Shown: positions 5,822 to 13,041, counted from the stretch's first letter. The stretch is DNA of 64,000 nt from an uncultured Prochlorococcus sp. (GCA_902538225.1 CACBEF010000004.1:1-64000); one strand, 5' to 3'. Notes: generated by a model not told the origin, from the sequence alone. Program-made: numbers and translations.

Positions 5822-6076
5822 TTAAATAAACCCTGGAATTATCCACCCAAAAAAACCATAGTTTATTATTAAAGCAAGAAACCCAATCATAGCTAACCTC
5901 CCATTTGTTATTTCGGCATTTTTCCAAAATTTACCCATATAGTTTTTAATTTTTTTCGAATTTTTATCTATCAAATAATTTGGTTCTAAAGGTTCCTGTA
6001 ACCTTTTGATGGCGTATAAAGAGAATTGAATTGTAATTGCTGTTATAACAACTATAAAACTAGTAAGAGCATCCAT
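5822..6076 (-). CDS. hli: High-light-inducible (Hli/Scp) chlorophyll-binding protein
   Basis: This 84-residue protein ends in the chlorophyll-binding single-helix signature ExxNGRxAMxG (AEITNGRLAMIGF) followed by a hydrophobic helix and PGFI, typical of Hli proteins. Hli proteins bind chlorophyll and protect photosystems and chlorophyll biosynthesis under excess light. The N-terminal part adds a second hydrophobic segment (SFIVVITAITIQFSLYAI), longer than in minimal Hli proteins (about 40-70 residues). High-light Prochlorococcus and its phages carry many such genes, often in islands, which fits this neighbourhood. Confidence 0.85.
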   Translation of the reverse strand: MDALTSFIVVITAITIQFSLYAIKRLQEPLEPNYLIDKNSKKIKNYMGKFWKNAEITNGRLAMIGFLALIINYGFFGWIIPGFI

Positions 6077-6430
6077 TTTTAGATTTCATATGTGATCAAT
6101 TAGTAGCCAAAGAGTAAATGACGATTGTATTTATCAAACATTTCCTTATTTCTGCTTTATTGACAGAGGAAACCTTAACTTGAATTATTAATTAACGTAA
6201 CATATTTATAAAAAAATAGTATGAATTCTTACTTTTTCTTTGGATTTCAAATTTTTTAAGACTATAATGTTACATTTATGTATCAGTTATTTAAGTATTA
6301 GTTTTAATTGAATTACTAATTAGCTTTAAAATCTTATTTGTCTAAGCCAAATATACAATTGAAAAATTTTCTTAATAGGGATATATTTTCAATGTTATTT
6401 ATTTAAATTAATTTTAATAACAAGAAATTA
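6077..6430. other. Gene-free stretch upstream of hli
   Basis: About 350 very AT-rich bases contain only trivial ORFs (the longest plus-strand candidates are under 15 codons). The part nearest 6077 must hold the minus-strand hli promoter. I see no convincing hairpin, tRNA or repeat. Confidence 0.5.
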
Positions 6431-6550
6431 TTACTTTTGTTTAATCTCTGGAAGATAGAATTTATTGCCTAATGTATAACCAATTGACATAAGTACGAAC
6501 CCAATAAGTTGAGGTAAATGAGAATTTGCTAAAGAGATTTTTTCAATCAT
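6431..6550 (-). CDS. 39-residue membrane peptide
   Basis: The minus-strand ORF starts MIEKISLANSHLPQLIGFVL, has one hydrophobic stretch (LPQLIGFVLMSIGYTLG) and ends in a basic tail (PEIKQK). It follows 6602-6787 by about 50 bases on the same strand. Size and layout are like the other single-helix peptides in this region. Function unknown. Confidence 0.45.
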   Translation of the reverse strand: MIEKISLANSHLPQLIGFVLMSIGYTLGNKFYLPEIKQK

Positions 6551-6601
6551 TTCTCAATCTATAAAATAATATAATAATAAAAAAAATTTAATTTTGTAAA
6601 T

Positions 6602-6787
6602 CTATTTTTTTTTTGATTCTTTAATTTCCCCAGATTTTTTTAGTGAATTAACAAGTCTTTCATTTTCTGTTTTTAAATTTTCTAATGCTGATTTAGTGAA
6701 TTGTTCTTTAGCCTCAAATTTTGCTGAACTTGTAACTTTTTTATTAGGGAGTTTTTTCTTCGGTTCTGGCTTCATATTAAACAGCAT
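6602..6787 (-). CDS. Basic coiled-coil small protein
   Basis: This 61-residue lysine-rich protein may start at the inner Met (MKPEPKKK, residue 5). The second half is a short coiled coil, KSALENLKTENERLVNSLKKSG. A similar segment (LTNENDFLVKSLKKAG) is present in 10589-10714, so the two are probably related. Function unknown; a nucleic-acid or membrane-surface role would be speculation. Confidence 0.55.
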   Translation of the reverse strand: MLFNMKPEPKKKLPNKKVTSSAKFEAKEQFTKSALENLKTENERLVNSLKKSGEIKESKKK

Positions 6788-6873
6788 TTTAAAAATCTTA
6801 TTAGTTATTTTTTTTGTATTAGGTATTATTTTTTACAATTTTCTAGTTAATAATATTTGTTTACATAAACAAA

Positions 6874-7086
6874 TTAATCTTTATCTTTTGGGAGCCTTAA
6901 CCATCCAGAAGTCCATTCTGATTTTAGTTTTGTCCATAAAATCCTTTTAATATCTTTTTTATTTTTGGTAGGAAAAATATCAACCCATCTTTCTTCATTT
7001 TTACCACCATAAGCTTTAACTTGATAATGTCTATTACCATTAATAGTTTTTGGTGATGTCCAACAAAGAGTAGGAGGCCATTTCAT
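6874..7086 (-). CDS. Tryptophan-rich TIGR02450/DUF2389-like protein
   Basis: This 70-residue protein has conserved-looking spacing of CWTS, RHYQV, WVDIF, WTKL and W-x2-GW, which matches the small Trp-rich TIGR02450 (DUF2389) family of picocyanobacteria and other marine bacteria. The family has no known function to my knowledge. It lies on the minus strand in a run of small genes. Confidence 0.6.
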   Translation of the reverse strand: MKWPPTLCWTSPKTINGNRHYQVKAYGGKNEERWVDIFPTKNKKDIKRILWTKLKSEWTSGWLRLPKDKD

Positions 7087-7111
7087 GAGAAATTTTCAAA
7101 AGTAAAAAAAA

Positions 7112-7198
7112 CTAAAGGTTACTTTGCCCTTTCAAAACTAAAATATAATATGCGATCGTACCAAGGATAAGTAAGATACCTAGTATTCTAATAATCAT
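7112..7198 (-). CDS. 28-residue single-helix membrane peptide
   Basis: The ORF starts MIIRILGILLILGTIAYYILV and ends LKGQSNL: one transmembrane helix with a short polar tail. It lies 25 bases upstream of the Trp-rich gene on the same strand. Membrane peptides of this size are common in photosystem and cytochrome complexes, but this one matches none that I recognise. Confidence 0.45.
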   Translation of the reverse strand: MIIRILGILLILGTIAYYILVLKGQSNL

Positions 7199-7267
7199 TA
7201 TTTAATATTTTTAATTCAAATCATATTAAAGAAGTTTTATAAATTTGAGTTGAAGATTTAATATTTG

Positions 7268-7477
7268 CTAATTTTTCTTTTTTTTATTTCTAATTATGGA
7301 GTGGCAAGATTCAGGATGCCATTCATTTTGAATCTTGCCAACAAAATCATAAACAAATGAATCGGGACATCCAGTTTCTTTTTGAAGTTCTGAGAGTTCT
7401 TCTTTAATGAATTCATATACACTCGTTATTATCCCTAAATTATCCTCTTGGGAGGGAGCCCATTTTTTATTCTCCAT
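7268..7477 (-). CDS. Small helical hypothetical protein
   Basis: This 69-residue protein contains YEFIKEELSELQKETGCPDSFVYDFVGKIQNEWHPES, a helical, NEW-containing pattern like 5337-5519, and a basic tail. Its start lies 11 bases inside the upstream gene 7467-7658, so both are probably co-translated. Function unknown. Confidence 0.6.
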   Translation of the reverse strand: MENKKWAPSQEDNLGIITSVYEFIKEELSELQKETGCPDSFVYDFVGKIQNEWHPESCHSIIRNKKKKN

Positions 7478-7658
7478 TAATATTTTTTAAATTACTTTCC
7501 ACAATATCGTAATAGGTTATGTCTCCATAATCAGCATCTGAACAACATAAATCTCCATACAGTTCCTCTAACAAATCGTATGCATCTGAATACTTTTCAA
7601 AACTATGAGCGGTTAATTCGTCATTTTTCCCATCAATTCTAATTATTTTGTAGGTCAT
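7467..7658 (-). CDS. Small acidic hypothetical protein
   Basis: This 63-residue acidic protein starts MTYKIIRIDGKNDEL and contains a Cys pair (DLCCSDADYGD). The N-terminal beta hairpin plus helix (YSDAYDLLEELY) resembles small cyanobacterial proteins of unknown function. It overlaps the downstream gene by 11 bases. Confidence 0.55.
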   Translation of the reverse strand: MTYKIIRIDGKNDELTAHSFEKYSDAYDLLEELYGDLCCSDADYGDITYYDIVESNLKNINGE

Positions 7659-7719
7659 ATTTACTTAGATGCAAAAAGTATTTTTTTAGATTCATTAGAT
7701 CATCTTATAAATAAAAATC

Positions 7720-7926
7720 TTATTTAGGAGTATTGGTTGGGTAAAGCTTCTGAATTTTATTTTTCTGAATTTCTATTTTTCTTTGTTCATATTTTTTTGC
7801 CATTATTTTTCTGATAAATAATTGTGGGATAAGCCAGACTAATGCAATAGCTATAGCCATGAAAGCAGGATTTCTCCAAGTTAACCTAATAATCTCTTGT
7901 ATAAATTCTTGATTGAAAATTTCCAT
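7720..7926 (-). CDS. Small single-pass membrane protein
   Basis: This 68-residue protein has a hydrophobic helix (FMAIAIALVWLIPQLFI, about residues 22-38) followed by a long basic tail (KIMAKKYEQRKIEIQKNKIQK), as in type I cytoplasmic-tail peptides. It is the first gene of the minus-strand run that continues to 7268. No family recognised. Confidence 0.55.
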   Translation of the reverse strand: MEIFNQEFIQEIIRLTWRNPAFMAIAIALVWLIPQLFIRKIMAKKYEQRKIEIQKNKIQKLYPTNTPK

Positions 7927-8099
7927 ACATTAAATTTTGATGATAAAAATATCTTTGCTTACTTTATAAATTCTTTTAAATATCACAGACAATTATAACC
8001 TTAATAATTCTTATAGGGAATTTAATAAATTTTTTCTTTTTCGAGTTTGTTTTTTTTTATATTTGGATTTAGATTAATTTTTTATTTTATAGGTTAAAG

Positions 8100-8765
8100 A
8101 TGCCGACTTATCTAATTACAGGATCAAATAGGGGTATTGGATTAGAATTATGTAGGCAAATTCATAAGAGGGGAGATAGTGTAATTGCAACGTGTAGGAA
8201 AGCTTCAAAAGAACTTAGAGATTTAGGAGTGAGAGTTGAAGAGAATATAGAAATTTCATCCAATGAGTCGATAACAAATTTGTGTAAAAAATTATCTGGA
8301 GTTAATTTAGATTGCTTAATTCATAATGCAGGAATTTATGAATTTAATTCTTTCGAAAACCTAGATAAGAAGAGTATTTTGCGTCAATTTGAAGTTAATG
8401 CATTGAGCCCAATATTTATGACTCAATCACTTAAACACCTTTTAAAAAGATTTTCTAAAGTTGCTTTTATCACAAGTAGAATGGGTTCTATTGAAGATAA
8501 TTCATCTGGAAGTTCTTATGGTTACAGGATGTCTAAGGTAGCCTTATCAATGGCAGCAAAATCACTTTCTATAGATTTATCAAGAGAAGATATTTATGTA
8601 GCTATTTTGCATCCTGGGTTAGTTAGTACAAGAATGACTGGCTTTACAAGAAATGGAATTAGTCCTAAAGAATCAGCAAATAGCCTTTTAAAACGTATTG
8701 ATTCTTTAAATAAAAATAACTCGGGTACATTTTGGCATGCCAACGGAGAAGTTTTGCCCTGGTAA
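8100..8765 (+). CDS. Short-chain dehydrogenase/reductase (SDR)
   Basis: This 221-residue classical-type SDR is an NAD(P)-dependent oxidoreductase of unknown substrate. TGSNRGIG near the N terminus (residues 7-14) is the Rossmann TGxxxGIG motif, NAG occurs near residue 77, and the catalytic Ser and YxxxK (Y-RMS-K) lie near residues 137-146. The PG motif after strand 6 (LHPGLVSTRM) is present. It is flanked by opposite-strand small genes on the left and a short discrete unit on the right, so it is probably monocistronic. Confidence 0.9.
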   Translation: MPTYLITGSNRGIGLELCRQIHKRGDSVIATCRKASKELRDLGVRVEENIEISSNESITNLCKKLSGVNLDCLIHNAGIYEFNSFENLDKKSILRQFEVNALSPIFMTQSLKHLLKRFSKVAFITSRMGSIEDNSSGSSYGYRMSKVALSMAAKSLSIDLSREDIYVAILHPGLVSTRMTGFTRNGISPKESANSLLKRIDSLNKNNSGTFWHANGEVLPW

Positions 8766-8896
8766 TATCTTTACCTTTGTCTTAAAGGATTTGTATCGTT
8801 AATTTGTTAAAAAACTTTTAAATTTTTAACGAATTTCTTTCCTTATTTAATTCTTTTAGTTATCTTTAAAAAAACATTAGTAAAGGAGGTGATTCA

Positions 8897-9019
8897 TTGT
8901 CGTATCTACCGAAAAATGCGGTTAACAAAGGGGCCGTGAATTCAGTATCTTCATCACATTCATCGGTCTCTTTTTCATTGATTAAGAAAAAAGGCTTTAT
9001 AATAAATAAATTTATATAA
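8897..9019 (+). CDS. 40-residue Ser-rich peptide with perfect Shine-Dalgarno (TTG start)
   Basis: TTG 8897 follows AAAGGAGGTGAT, a 12-base perfect complement to the 16S 3' end, at good spacing; this decides the start. The product begins MSYLPKNAVNKGAVN, has a Ser/His-rich middle (SVSSSHSSVSFS) and a basic, hydrophobic end. A clean terminator begins 22 bases after the stop. No family recognised; it could be a translated small protein or a dual-function RNA. Confidence 0.5.
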   Translation: MSYLPKNAVNKGAVNSVSSSHSSVSFSLIKKKGFIINKFI

Positions 9020-9040
9020 TTCAGCCACTTAATTATCAAA

Positions 9041-9076
9041 AGCTCTGCATCTCAAGTTGTTGCAGAGTTTTTTTTT
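9041..9076 (+). terminator. Intrinsic terminator
   Basis: CTCTGCA (9043-9049) pairs with TGCAGAG (9061-9067) around an 11-base loop and is followed by nine or more T residues. It ends the 8897 unit. Confidence 0.75.
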
Positions 9077-9104
9077 GAATTTAAATAGTCTTTCAAAATG
9101 TACT

Positions 9105-9206
9105 CTATCTTTTTTGGCCGAAGTAAATTAAGGCTAAAAAAGATAAAGTGCTTACTAAAGCTATTAAGTACCACCCAGTTGAGGAGTTGCTAGTTACTTC
9201 TGTCAT
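9105..9206 (-). CDS. 33-residue membrane peptide
   Basis: The ORF starts MTEVTSNSSTGWYLIALVST and contains one hydrophobic helix ending in a basic FGQKR. Its ATG overlaps the TGA of the upstream peptide (9203), indicating coupling. Last member of the chained minus-strand operon 9780-9105. Function unknown. Confidence 0.5.
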   Translation of the reverse strand: MTEVTSNSSTGWYLIALVSTLSFLALIYFGQKR

Positions 9207-9298
9207 TTATTCTGATTTTTGTCGGAGGAATTTATTATTTGAGTAAAAATCACAATTGAGATCATTAAAAAAAATAAAAGTATGTAAGTTACGTTCAT
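9203..9298 (-). CDS. 31-residue membrane peptide
   Basis: The ORF starts MNVTYILLFFLMISIVIFTQ, with one N-terminal transmembrane helix and a polar tail (NSSDKNQNK). It begins one base after the stop of 9299-9553 and its stop overlaps the start of the next peptide, so all four genes of this chain are probably translated together. Confidence 0.5.
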   Translation of the reverse strand: MNVTYILLFFLMISIVIFTQIINSSDKNQNK

Positions 9299-9553
9299 TT
9301 ATAGAAAAATGCTAATTATCAAAAAGATTATTCCTAGAACTACCGTAACAATTGCTCCATCAACTAATAAGTCTTTCCATGTATAACTTTTAAGCATCCT
9401 TGCTTTATCTTCTTCACTCATAAGGCTCTTTAACCACGTCCAATCTAAAAGATGTGTCAATGCAATACCAAAAATTAAATGACCAATCAAAATACCAATT
9501 AGATCAATTCTAGAAATATCTTTAGTGAAACTTGTAATAATAAAAAAGTCCAC
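9299..9553 (-). CDS. Two-helix membrane protein
   Basis: This 84-residue protein has two hydrophobic segments (LIGILIGHLIFGIALTHLL, about 18-36, and AIVTVVLGIIFLIISIFL at the end) joined by a charged loop (SEEDKARMLKSYTWKD). Its ATG touches the TAA-side end of 9553-9780. No family recognised. Confidence 0.6.
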   Translation of the reverse strand: MDFFIITSFTKDISRIDLIGILIGHLIFGIALTHLLDWTWLKSLMSEEDKARMLKSYTWKDLLVDGAIVTVVLGIIFLIISIFL

Positions 9554-9780
9554 TAGCTTTTTTCTTTATTAGATAAGGCTCCGCCTTCTTCTTTGTATTT
9601 TTCCCAAGCTTCACTTATTTTTGCTTTCGAGAAGTTTTGTTTCCCCTCAGAGAATTTATTTTTAAGATTATTAAAATTATTTGTCAGCTCATTTTTTGTT
9701 GGTTCATCAAGAAAGTTTGAAGTTAATTTCCATAAGTACCAGCTACTAGCTAGTAGAAGAATTAATCCCAGTAATTGCAT
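9553..9780 (-). CDS. Membrane-anchored helical protein
   Basis: This 75-residue protein has an N-terminal hydrophobic anchor (LLGLILLLASSWYLW) followed by a charged helical region (KNELTNNFNNLKNKFSEGKQNFSKAKISEAWEKYKEE). First gene of the four-gene membrane-peptide chain on the minus strand. Function unknown. Confidence 0.6.
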   Translation of the reverse strand: MQLLGLILLLASSWYLWKLTSNFLDEPTKNELTNNFNNLKNKFSEGKQNFSKAKISEAWEKYKEEGGALSNKEKS

Positions 9781-9864
9781 ATTGGTTTTTTACTATGCTA
9801 CAACTTTTTAAATGGTTTCGATAAGTTAATTAATTTAATACCTTAATAATTTTTTTGATATTAA

Positions 9865-10020
9865 TTAAAATTTTAACCAGTGGAAAAATATTCTATCCAG
9901 CAACCATATAGTTAATCCCCCTTCTAGGAAAGCTAGCCAGTACATACCATAATCTGAAAACCCCATTTGTTCTTTGACTGTTTTAATTAATTTTTTATGA
10001 GCTTGAATGAGATCTTTCAT
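9865..10020 (-). CDS. 51-residue membrane peptide
   Basis: The start chosen is the inner Met (MKDLIQAHKKLIKTVKEQMG) at 10020, because an upstream start at 10092 would overlap the zinc-finger-like gene. The peptide has an amphipathic basic helix and then a hydrophobic segment (YWLAFLEGGLTIWLLDRIFF). Function unknown. Confidence 0.5.
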   Translation of the reverse strand: MKDLIQAHKKLIKTVKEQMGFSDYGMYWLAFLEGGLTIWLLDRIFFHWLKF

Positions 10021-10037
10021 TAATAAATAAAAATGTT

Positions 10038-10289
10038 TTAAAGCTGCTGAATTTTTTGAACTAAAAAACCCTTTCCATAGCAAGATAGACAAGTTTTAGT
10101 CTCATCTAATGAAATTCTTAGAAAACCTGCTCCATTACATCTGAAGCAATTTACTTTAGAAGTTGAGTAGAGTTTTGACTTGATTTTAGCAGCACTGTTT
10201 AGGTAAGAAACAGTTTCCTTACGACCGTTTGCTTCAGCAGCTTTGTTTAAAAGCTTTTTGTAGTTGACTTTAAGTTCTTGAGTATTCAT
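10038..10289 (-). CDS. Small DnaJ-type zinc-ribbon protein
   Basis: This 83-residue protein carries CFRCNGAG and CLSCYGKG, two CxxCxGxG motifs as in the zinc domain of DnaJ and in small thylakoid or chaperone-like Cys proteins. The N-terminal half is helical and basic. A single pair of such motifs could bind one zinc ion; J domain and substrate domains are absent. It lies upstream of the 9865 peptide on the same strand. Confidence 0.65.
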   Translation of the reverse strand: MNTQELKVNYKKLLNKAAEANGRKETVSYLNSAAKIKSKLYSTSKVNCFRCNGAGFLRISLDETKTCLSCYGKGFLVQKIQQL

Positions 10290-10588
10290 TTTTTAACTAA
10301 AACTAGTTTTCAAATATAGGTAAAAAGAAGCAATAAATAATTAAAATAAGCCCTATGAATTTACCGTTTATATTTCTAATCTGATCTCATATTGAGATTA
10401 AACTAATATAACGGATATTTTTTTTTAATGTTTATTGTAGGAGCACTATCTTTTATTTTTAATAGAAAATTTATATTTAATGAGCTAATTTTAAATCTTT
10501 AAAAATTGATTAATTGTTGTATTTAGAAGAATAAGTTTTAAATAAATGCATTTTCTTAAAAAAATATAATTTTGGTAAACAAGGAAAA
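10290..10588. other. Gene-free AT-rich stretch
   Basis: About 300 bases between the zinc-ribbon gene and the 10589 gene hold no convincing ORF or hairpin. The promoter of the minus-strand zinc-ribbon gene should lie near 10290-10350. Confidence 0.4.
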
Positions 10589-10714
10589 CTATCCAGCCTT
10601 TTTTAGACTTTTAACTAAAAAATCATTTTCGTTAGTAAGTAAATCAAACTTTGATTTCTTAAGTTTTTCTTTGATTTCGGTAGTCGGATTTTTTTTAATT
10701 TTGTTGGAATTCAT
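10589..10714 (-). CDS. 41-residue basic helical peptide
   Basis: The ORF starts MNSNKIKKNPTTEIKEKLKK and ends LTNENDFLVKSLKKAG. The ending resembles LKTENERLVNSLKKSG in 6602-6787, so the two are probable paralogues. Lysine-rich and fully helical. Function unknown. Confidence 0.45.
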   Translation of the reverse strand: MNSNKIKKNPTTEIKEKLKKSKFDLLTNENDFLVKSLKKAG

Positions 10715-11248
10715 AACTTTAAAATAAATCTTAAAAAAATGAACAAAATCAATCCTACCGATCATTAAAACAAAATGTGGCTATATTTTTTTAAAAAGAG
10801 AAAATATTTTATTTTGCACATAGAAGATTTAATTTAATCAACATATTGTGGAAAACCCTGTTGAAAAACACTAAAAAAGTGGATAACTCTCGGGGAGCAT
10901 GATCAAAACAAGCTTTTCTGGAATAATTTTTAAGTATTAATACTTCATCAAGAAAAGTTTAAATATAGTTTAAGATGCACCATAATCAATTGTTATCACT
11001 ATGGGATCATTACTTTTATATTTATAAAAAGGATTTTATCTAGAACCTAGTGTTGAGAAAAAATTAAAAAATTTATTTTTGAATGATGTATCAAATTGAC
11101 AAATAAAGTTAAGAAAAATAAAAGGAAACTTGAATTTTTGAAAATTTGTCTCATCTGTTTAAATTAAGTCTTGATTCGGTTTTCTCTATGGCAACAATTC
11201 CCAAACATAAGATTAATCAAATAAGTTTGTATGAGTTAAAAATTCAAA
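10715..11248. other. 534-base gene-free stretch with DnaA-box-like cluster
   Basis: No convincing gene is seen; a plus-strand reading at 11146 is an out-of-frame overlap with the gene at 11249. The only structured part is the cluster of DnaA-box-like 9-mers at 10847-10886, followed by a locally GC-richer run (CTCGGGGAGC). Confidence 0.45.
10847..10886. repeat. Three clustered DnaA-box-like 9-mers
   Basis: TGTGGAAAA (10847), TGTTGAAAA (10859) and AGTGGATAA (10878) are the reverse complements of TTTTCCACA, TTTTCAACA and TTATCCACT. The first equals the cyanobacterial DnaA box as I recall it and the others are one mismatch from TTTTCCACA or TTATCCACA. All share one orientation within 40 bases. 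No dnaA or dnaN gene is in the window. Confidence 0.4.
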
Positions 11249-11485
11249 ATGACAGAAGAAAAAAAGGATTCAAAAAAATGTTCTGGAAAAAAAAATATTA
11301 TGTTTGCGTATGGTTTTATACAACTTGGTTCTAGTTTCGTATCTGCAATAGCTATAGCTGCGATTGCTTTTGGATTCTGTTCAGTAAAAAAAGAGTCTAA
11401 ACTTTTTAATAAATGTGTTGCCGAAATTATTGAAGATGGAGGTACTAATTCAGAGGCGGTAAGGTATTGCAATGGAGGCAATTAA
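11249..11485 (+). CDS. Small membrane protein with cysteines
   Basis: This 78-residue protein has a lysine-rich start (MTEEKKDSKKCSGKKN), one transmembrane helix (SSFVSAIAIAAIAFGFCSV) and a soluble end with two more cysteines (KCVAE and RYCNGGN) that could form a disulfide. It lies 21 bases upstream of 11507. No family recognised. Confidence 0.6.
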   Translation: MTEEKKDSKKCSGKKNIMFAYGFIQLGSSFVSAIAIAAIAFGFCSVKKESKLFNKCVAEIIEDGGTNSEAVRYCNGGN

Positions 11486-11506
11486 AGTCTCTTACAGAAA
11501 AATTAA

Positions 11507-11749
11507 ATGGATTCGACAAGTGATTTGATTATCGACTCTTTAAGAGAGGAACCAATTGGAGAAACTGATCACTTTATTTGGTTCATAACAGATATTGGTA
11601 TTGTTGCCCTATTTAAAAGAGAGCAAAACTATGAAATTTATAGTTCAAATGTCGAAATTGAGGCTAATAAAATAGGTTTGGATATAACTAAAGAGGAAAA
11701 AGATTATCTCAAAATAAAAAAGAAACAACTTTTCTTGTTTTATTCATAA
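11507..11749 (+). CDS. Hypothetical protein
   Basis: This 80-residue acidic soluble protein starts MDSTSDLIIDSLREEPIGET. A beta-rich central part (HFIWFITDIGIVALFKRE) is followed by a helical, lysine-rich end. Probably co-transcribed with 11249. Function unknown. Confidence 0.55.
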   Translation: MDSTSDLIIDSLREEPIGETDHFIWFITDIGIVALFKREQNYEIYSSNVEIEANKIGLDITKEEKDYLKIKKKQLFLFYS

Positions 11750-11767
11750 GTTTAGATCTTTTTTTAT

Positions 11768-11962
11768 TTAATAAGAGGGCTCAAGATTAAAGGTAGGCTC
11801 TTTAATATTATTTTCGCTAATTAATTCGTAGGTTAGCTCTTTATTTAGGGCATTTATATAAGAGGTATAAAGTTTTCCCCAAACAAATTCAAATTCATCT
11901 TTACTTAAATTCTTGAAAAGAATTTCTCCTTTGAAGTAAATGTGATAAGAATCATTCATCAT
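11768..11962 (-). CDS. Hypothetical protein
   Basis: This 64-residue protein is convergent with 11507-11749 (18 bases apart). It begins MMNDSYHIYFKGEILFKNLSKDEFEFVWGKL, a strand-then-helix pattern of a small alpha/beta domain. No known family. Confidence 0.55.
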   Translation of the reverse strand: MMNDSYHIYFKGEILFKNLSKDEFEFVWGKLYTSYINALNKELTYELISENNIKEPTFNLEPSY

Positions 11963-12056
11963 GGAAAATTAATCTTATCCTTTTTAACGCAAAGAATTCT
12001 GTCTGTAGTATTGTCTGCTACTAAAAAGGAATTTATAAGTTTAATGAGAAATATTC

Positions 12057-12368
12057 TTAGACCATTCTTGTATTCATTTTTTGTTTTTTGAATAATCCGA
12101 CTGTCTCATCAAGATCCATACAAGGCTGAATACTTATATCCATTAACCTTCTCCAGGGATGCCATTGCTTCCAAATTGTCTCAAGAGAATCTGCACTCAC
12201 TACAGAATGTCCAATCCCATTTTGAACCATAAAAATCCAAGAATGAACCTCATAGTTTTCAGGTCTGTTTTGGGGACCACCTGATTCGTACCAATTAATT
12301 AGCATTTCTGCCCCTTCTTCTTGATCCTCGCCATCTGTGAATTCGTAGGAAATCAAATACCTTTGCAT
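12057..12368 (-). CDS. DUF3303-like protein
   Basis: This 103-residue protein starts with a strand (MQRYLISYEFTDGED) and has the ferredoxin-like layout of DUF3303: WYESGGPQ near 27, HSWIFMVQNGIGHSVVSADSLETIWKQWHPW in the middle and an acidic end. DUF3303 proteins are small dimeric alpha/beta-barrel-like proteins of unknown role, common in cyanobacteria. Monocistronic by context. Confidence 0.65.
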   Translation of the reverse strand: MQRYLISYEFTDGEDQEEGAEMLINWYESGGPQNRPENYEVHSWIFMVQNGIGHSVVSADSLETIWKQWHPWRRLMDISIQPCMDLDETVGLFKKQKMNTRMV

Positions 12369-12567
12369 ATAGATTATTATTAAATCTCTAAACTATTTTA
12401 ACTATAGATTTAGATATTGCCTCCCAAATTAATTAATGCTATGAAGTTGATAGAAGTGATTGTTTTAAATGACCGAAAGATTTGGGAAAATCAAAAAGAA
12501 TATTTTGACTAATTTATCTTTTATAAATACGACAATCTTGAAGTATTTTCAAAACCATGATCTATTC

Positions 12568-12648
12568 GTATAGATACTTTTGATAGATAAAATTTGATAC
12601 TTTTTAAAATACCTTAAATTAGTTACCATATTTGTACTGTATAGATAC
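12568..12648. repeat. Two GTATAGATAC direct repeats upstream of 12651
   Basis: GTATAGATAC occurs at 12568-12577 and again at 12639-12648, ending 2 bases before the ATG at 12651. Each copy is a GTAT-N2-ATAC dyad. They could be operator sites, or the second may simply contain the -10 element (TATAGAT). Confidence 0.3.
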
Positions 12649-12650
12649 CA

Positions 12651-13034
12651 ATGATAAATAAAAAGTATCAAAGCGATCCAATTGATAATTTGGAGTATGA
12701 AAAAGTTCTAGAAGAAGAAATAATTAATTCGTATGAAAGTAAATTTCAGAAAGATACTGAAGAAGATAGTAAAAAGATTAAATTTTACAGACTTAAAAGA
12801 ACTCCATTAGAAATAGTAAATAGGATATTTTTCTTTTTCTTTATTGGGAGTTTTCTTTTCTCTTTGTTTTTAGCTTATTCAGAAAGTAAGTTATGGTTCA
12901 TACTTTATGTAATAAGTGCATTGTCTTGTGTTTTTTATACACCTAATAGAAAAGCACTTAAAGAATTAATAGCAGCTTGGCCAAATATAGAGGATCTCAT
13001 TAAAGGTAGGAGTTTGTGGAGAAAAGGCAAGTAA
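12651..13034 (+). CDS. Two-helix membrane hypothetical protein
   Basis: This 127-residue protein has an acidic N-terminal 45 residues, a basic PLEIVNRIF, two adjacent hydrophobic helices (FFFFFIGSFLFSLFLAY, about 60-76, and LWFILYVISALSCVFY) and a soluble C terminus (KELIAAWPNIEDLIKGRSLW). It is followed 7 bases later by two coupled tiny genes. No family recognised. Confidence 0.6.
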   Translation: MINKKYQSDPIDNLEYEKVLEEEIINSYESKFQKDTEEDSKKIKFYRLKRTPLEIVNRIFFFFFIGSFLFSLFLAYSESKLWFILYVISALSCVFYTPNRKALKELIAAWPNIEDLIKGRSLWRKGK

Positions 13035-13041
13035 ATAGATT

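Noticed and set aside
11146..11334. Plus-strand 62-codon frame
   Set aside because: It overlaps the 11249 gene out of frame and ends in Lys/Trp/Phe low-complexity; the 11249 product has a clear transmembrane helix and is preferred.
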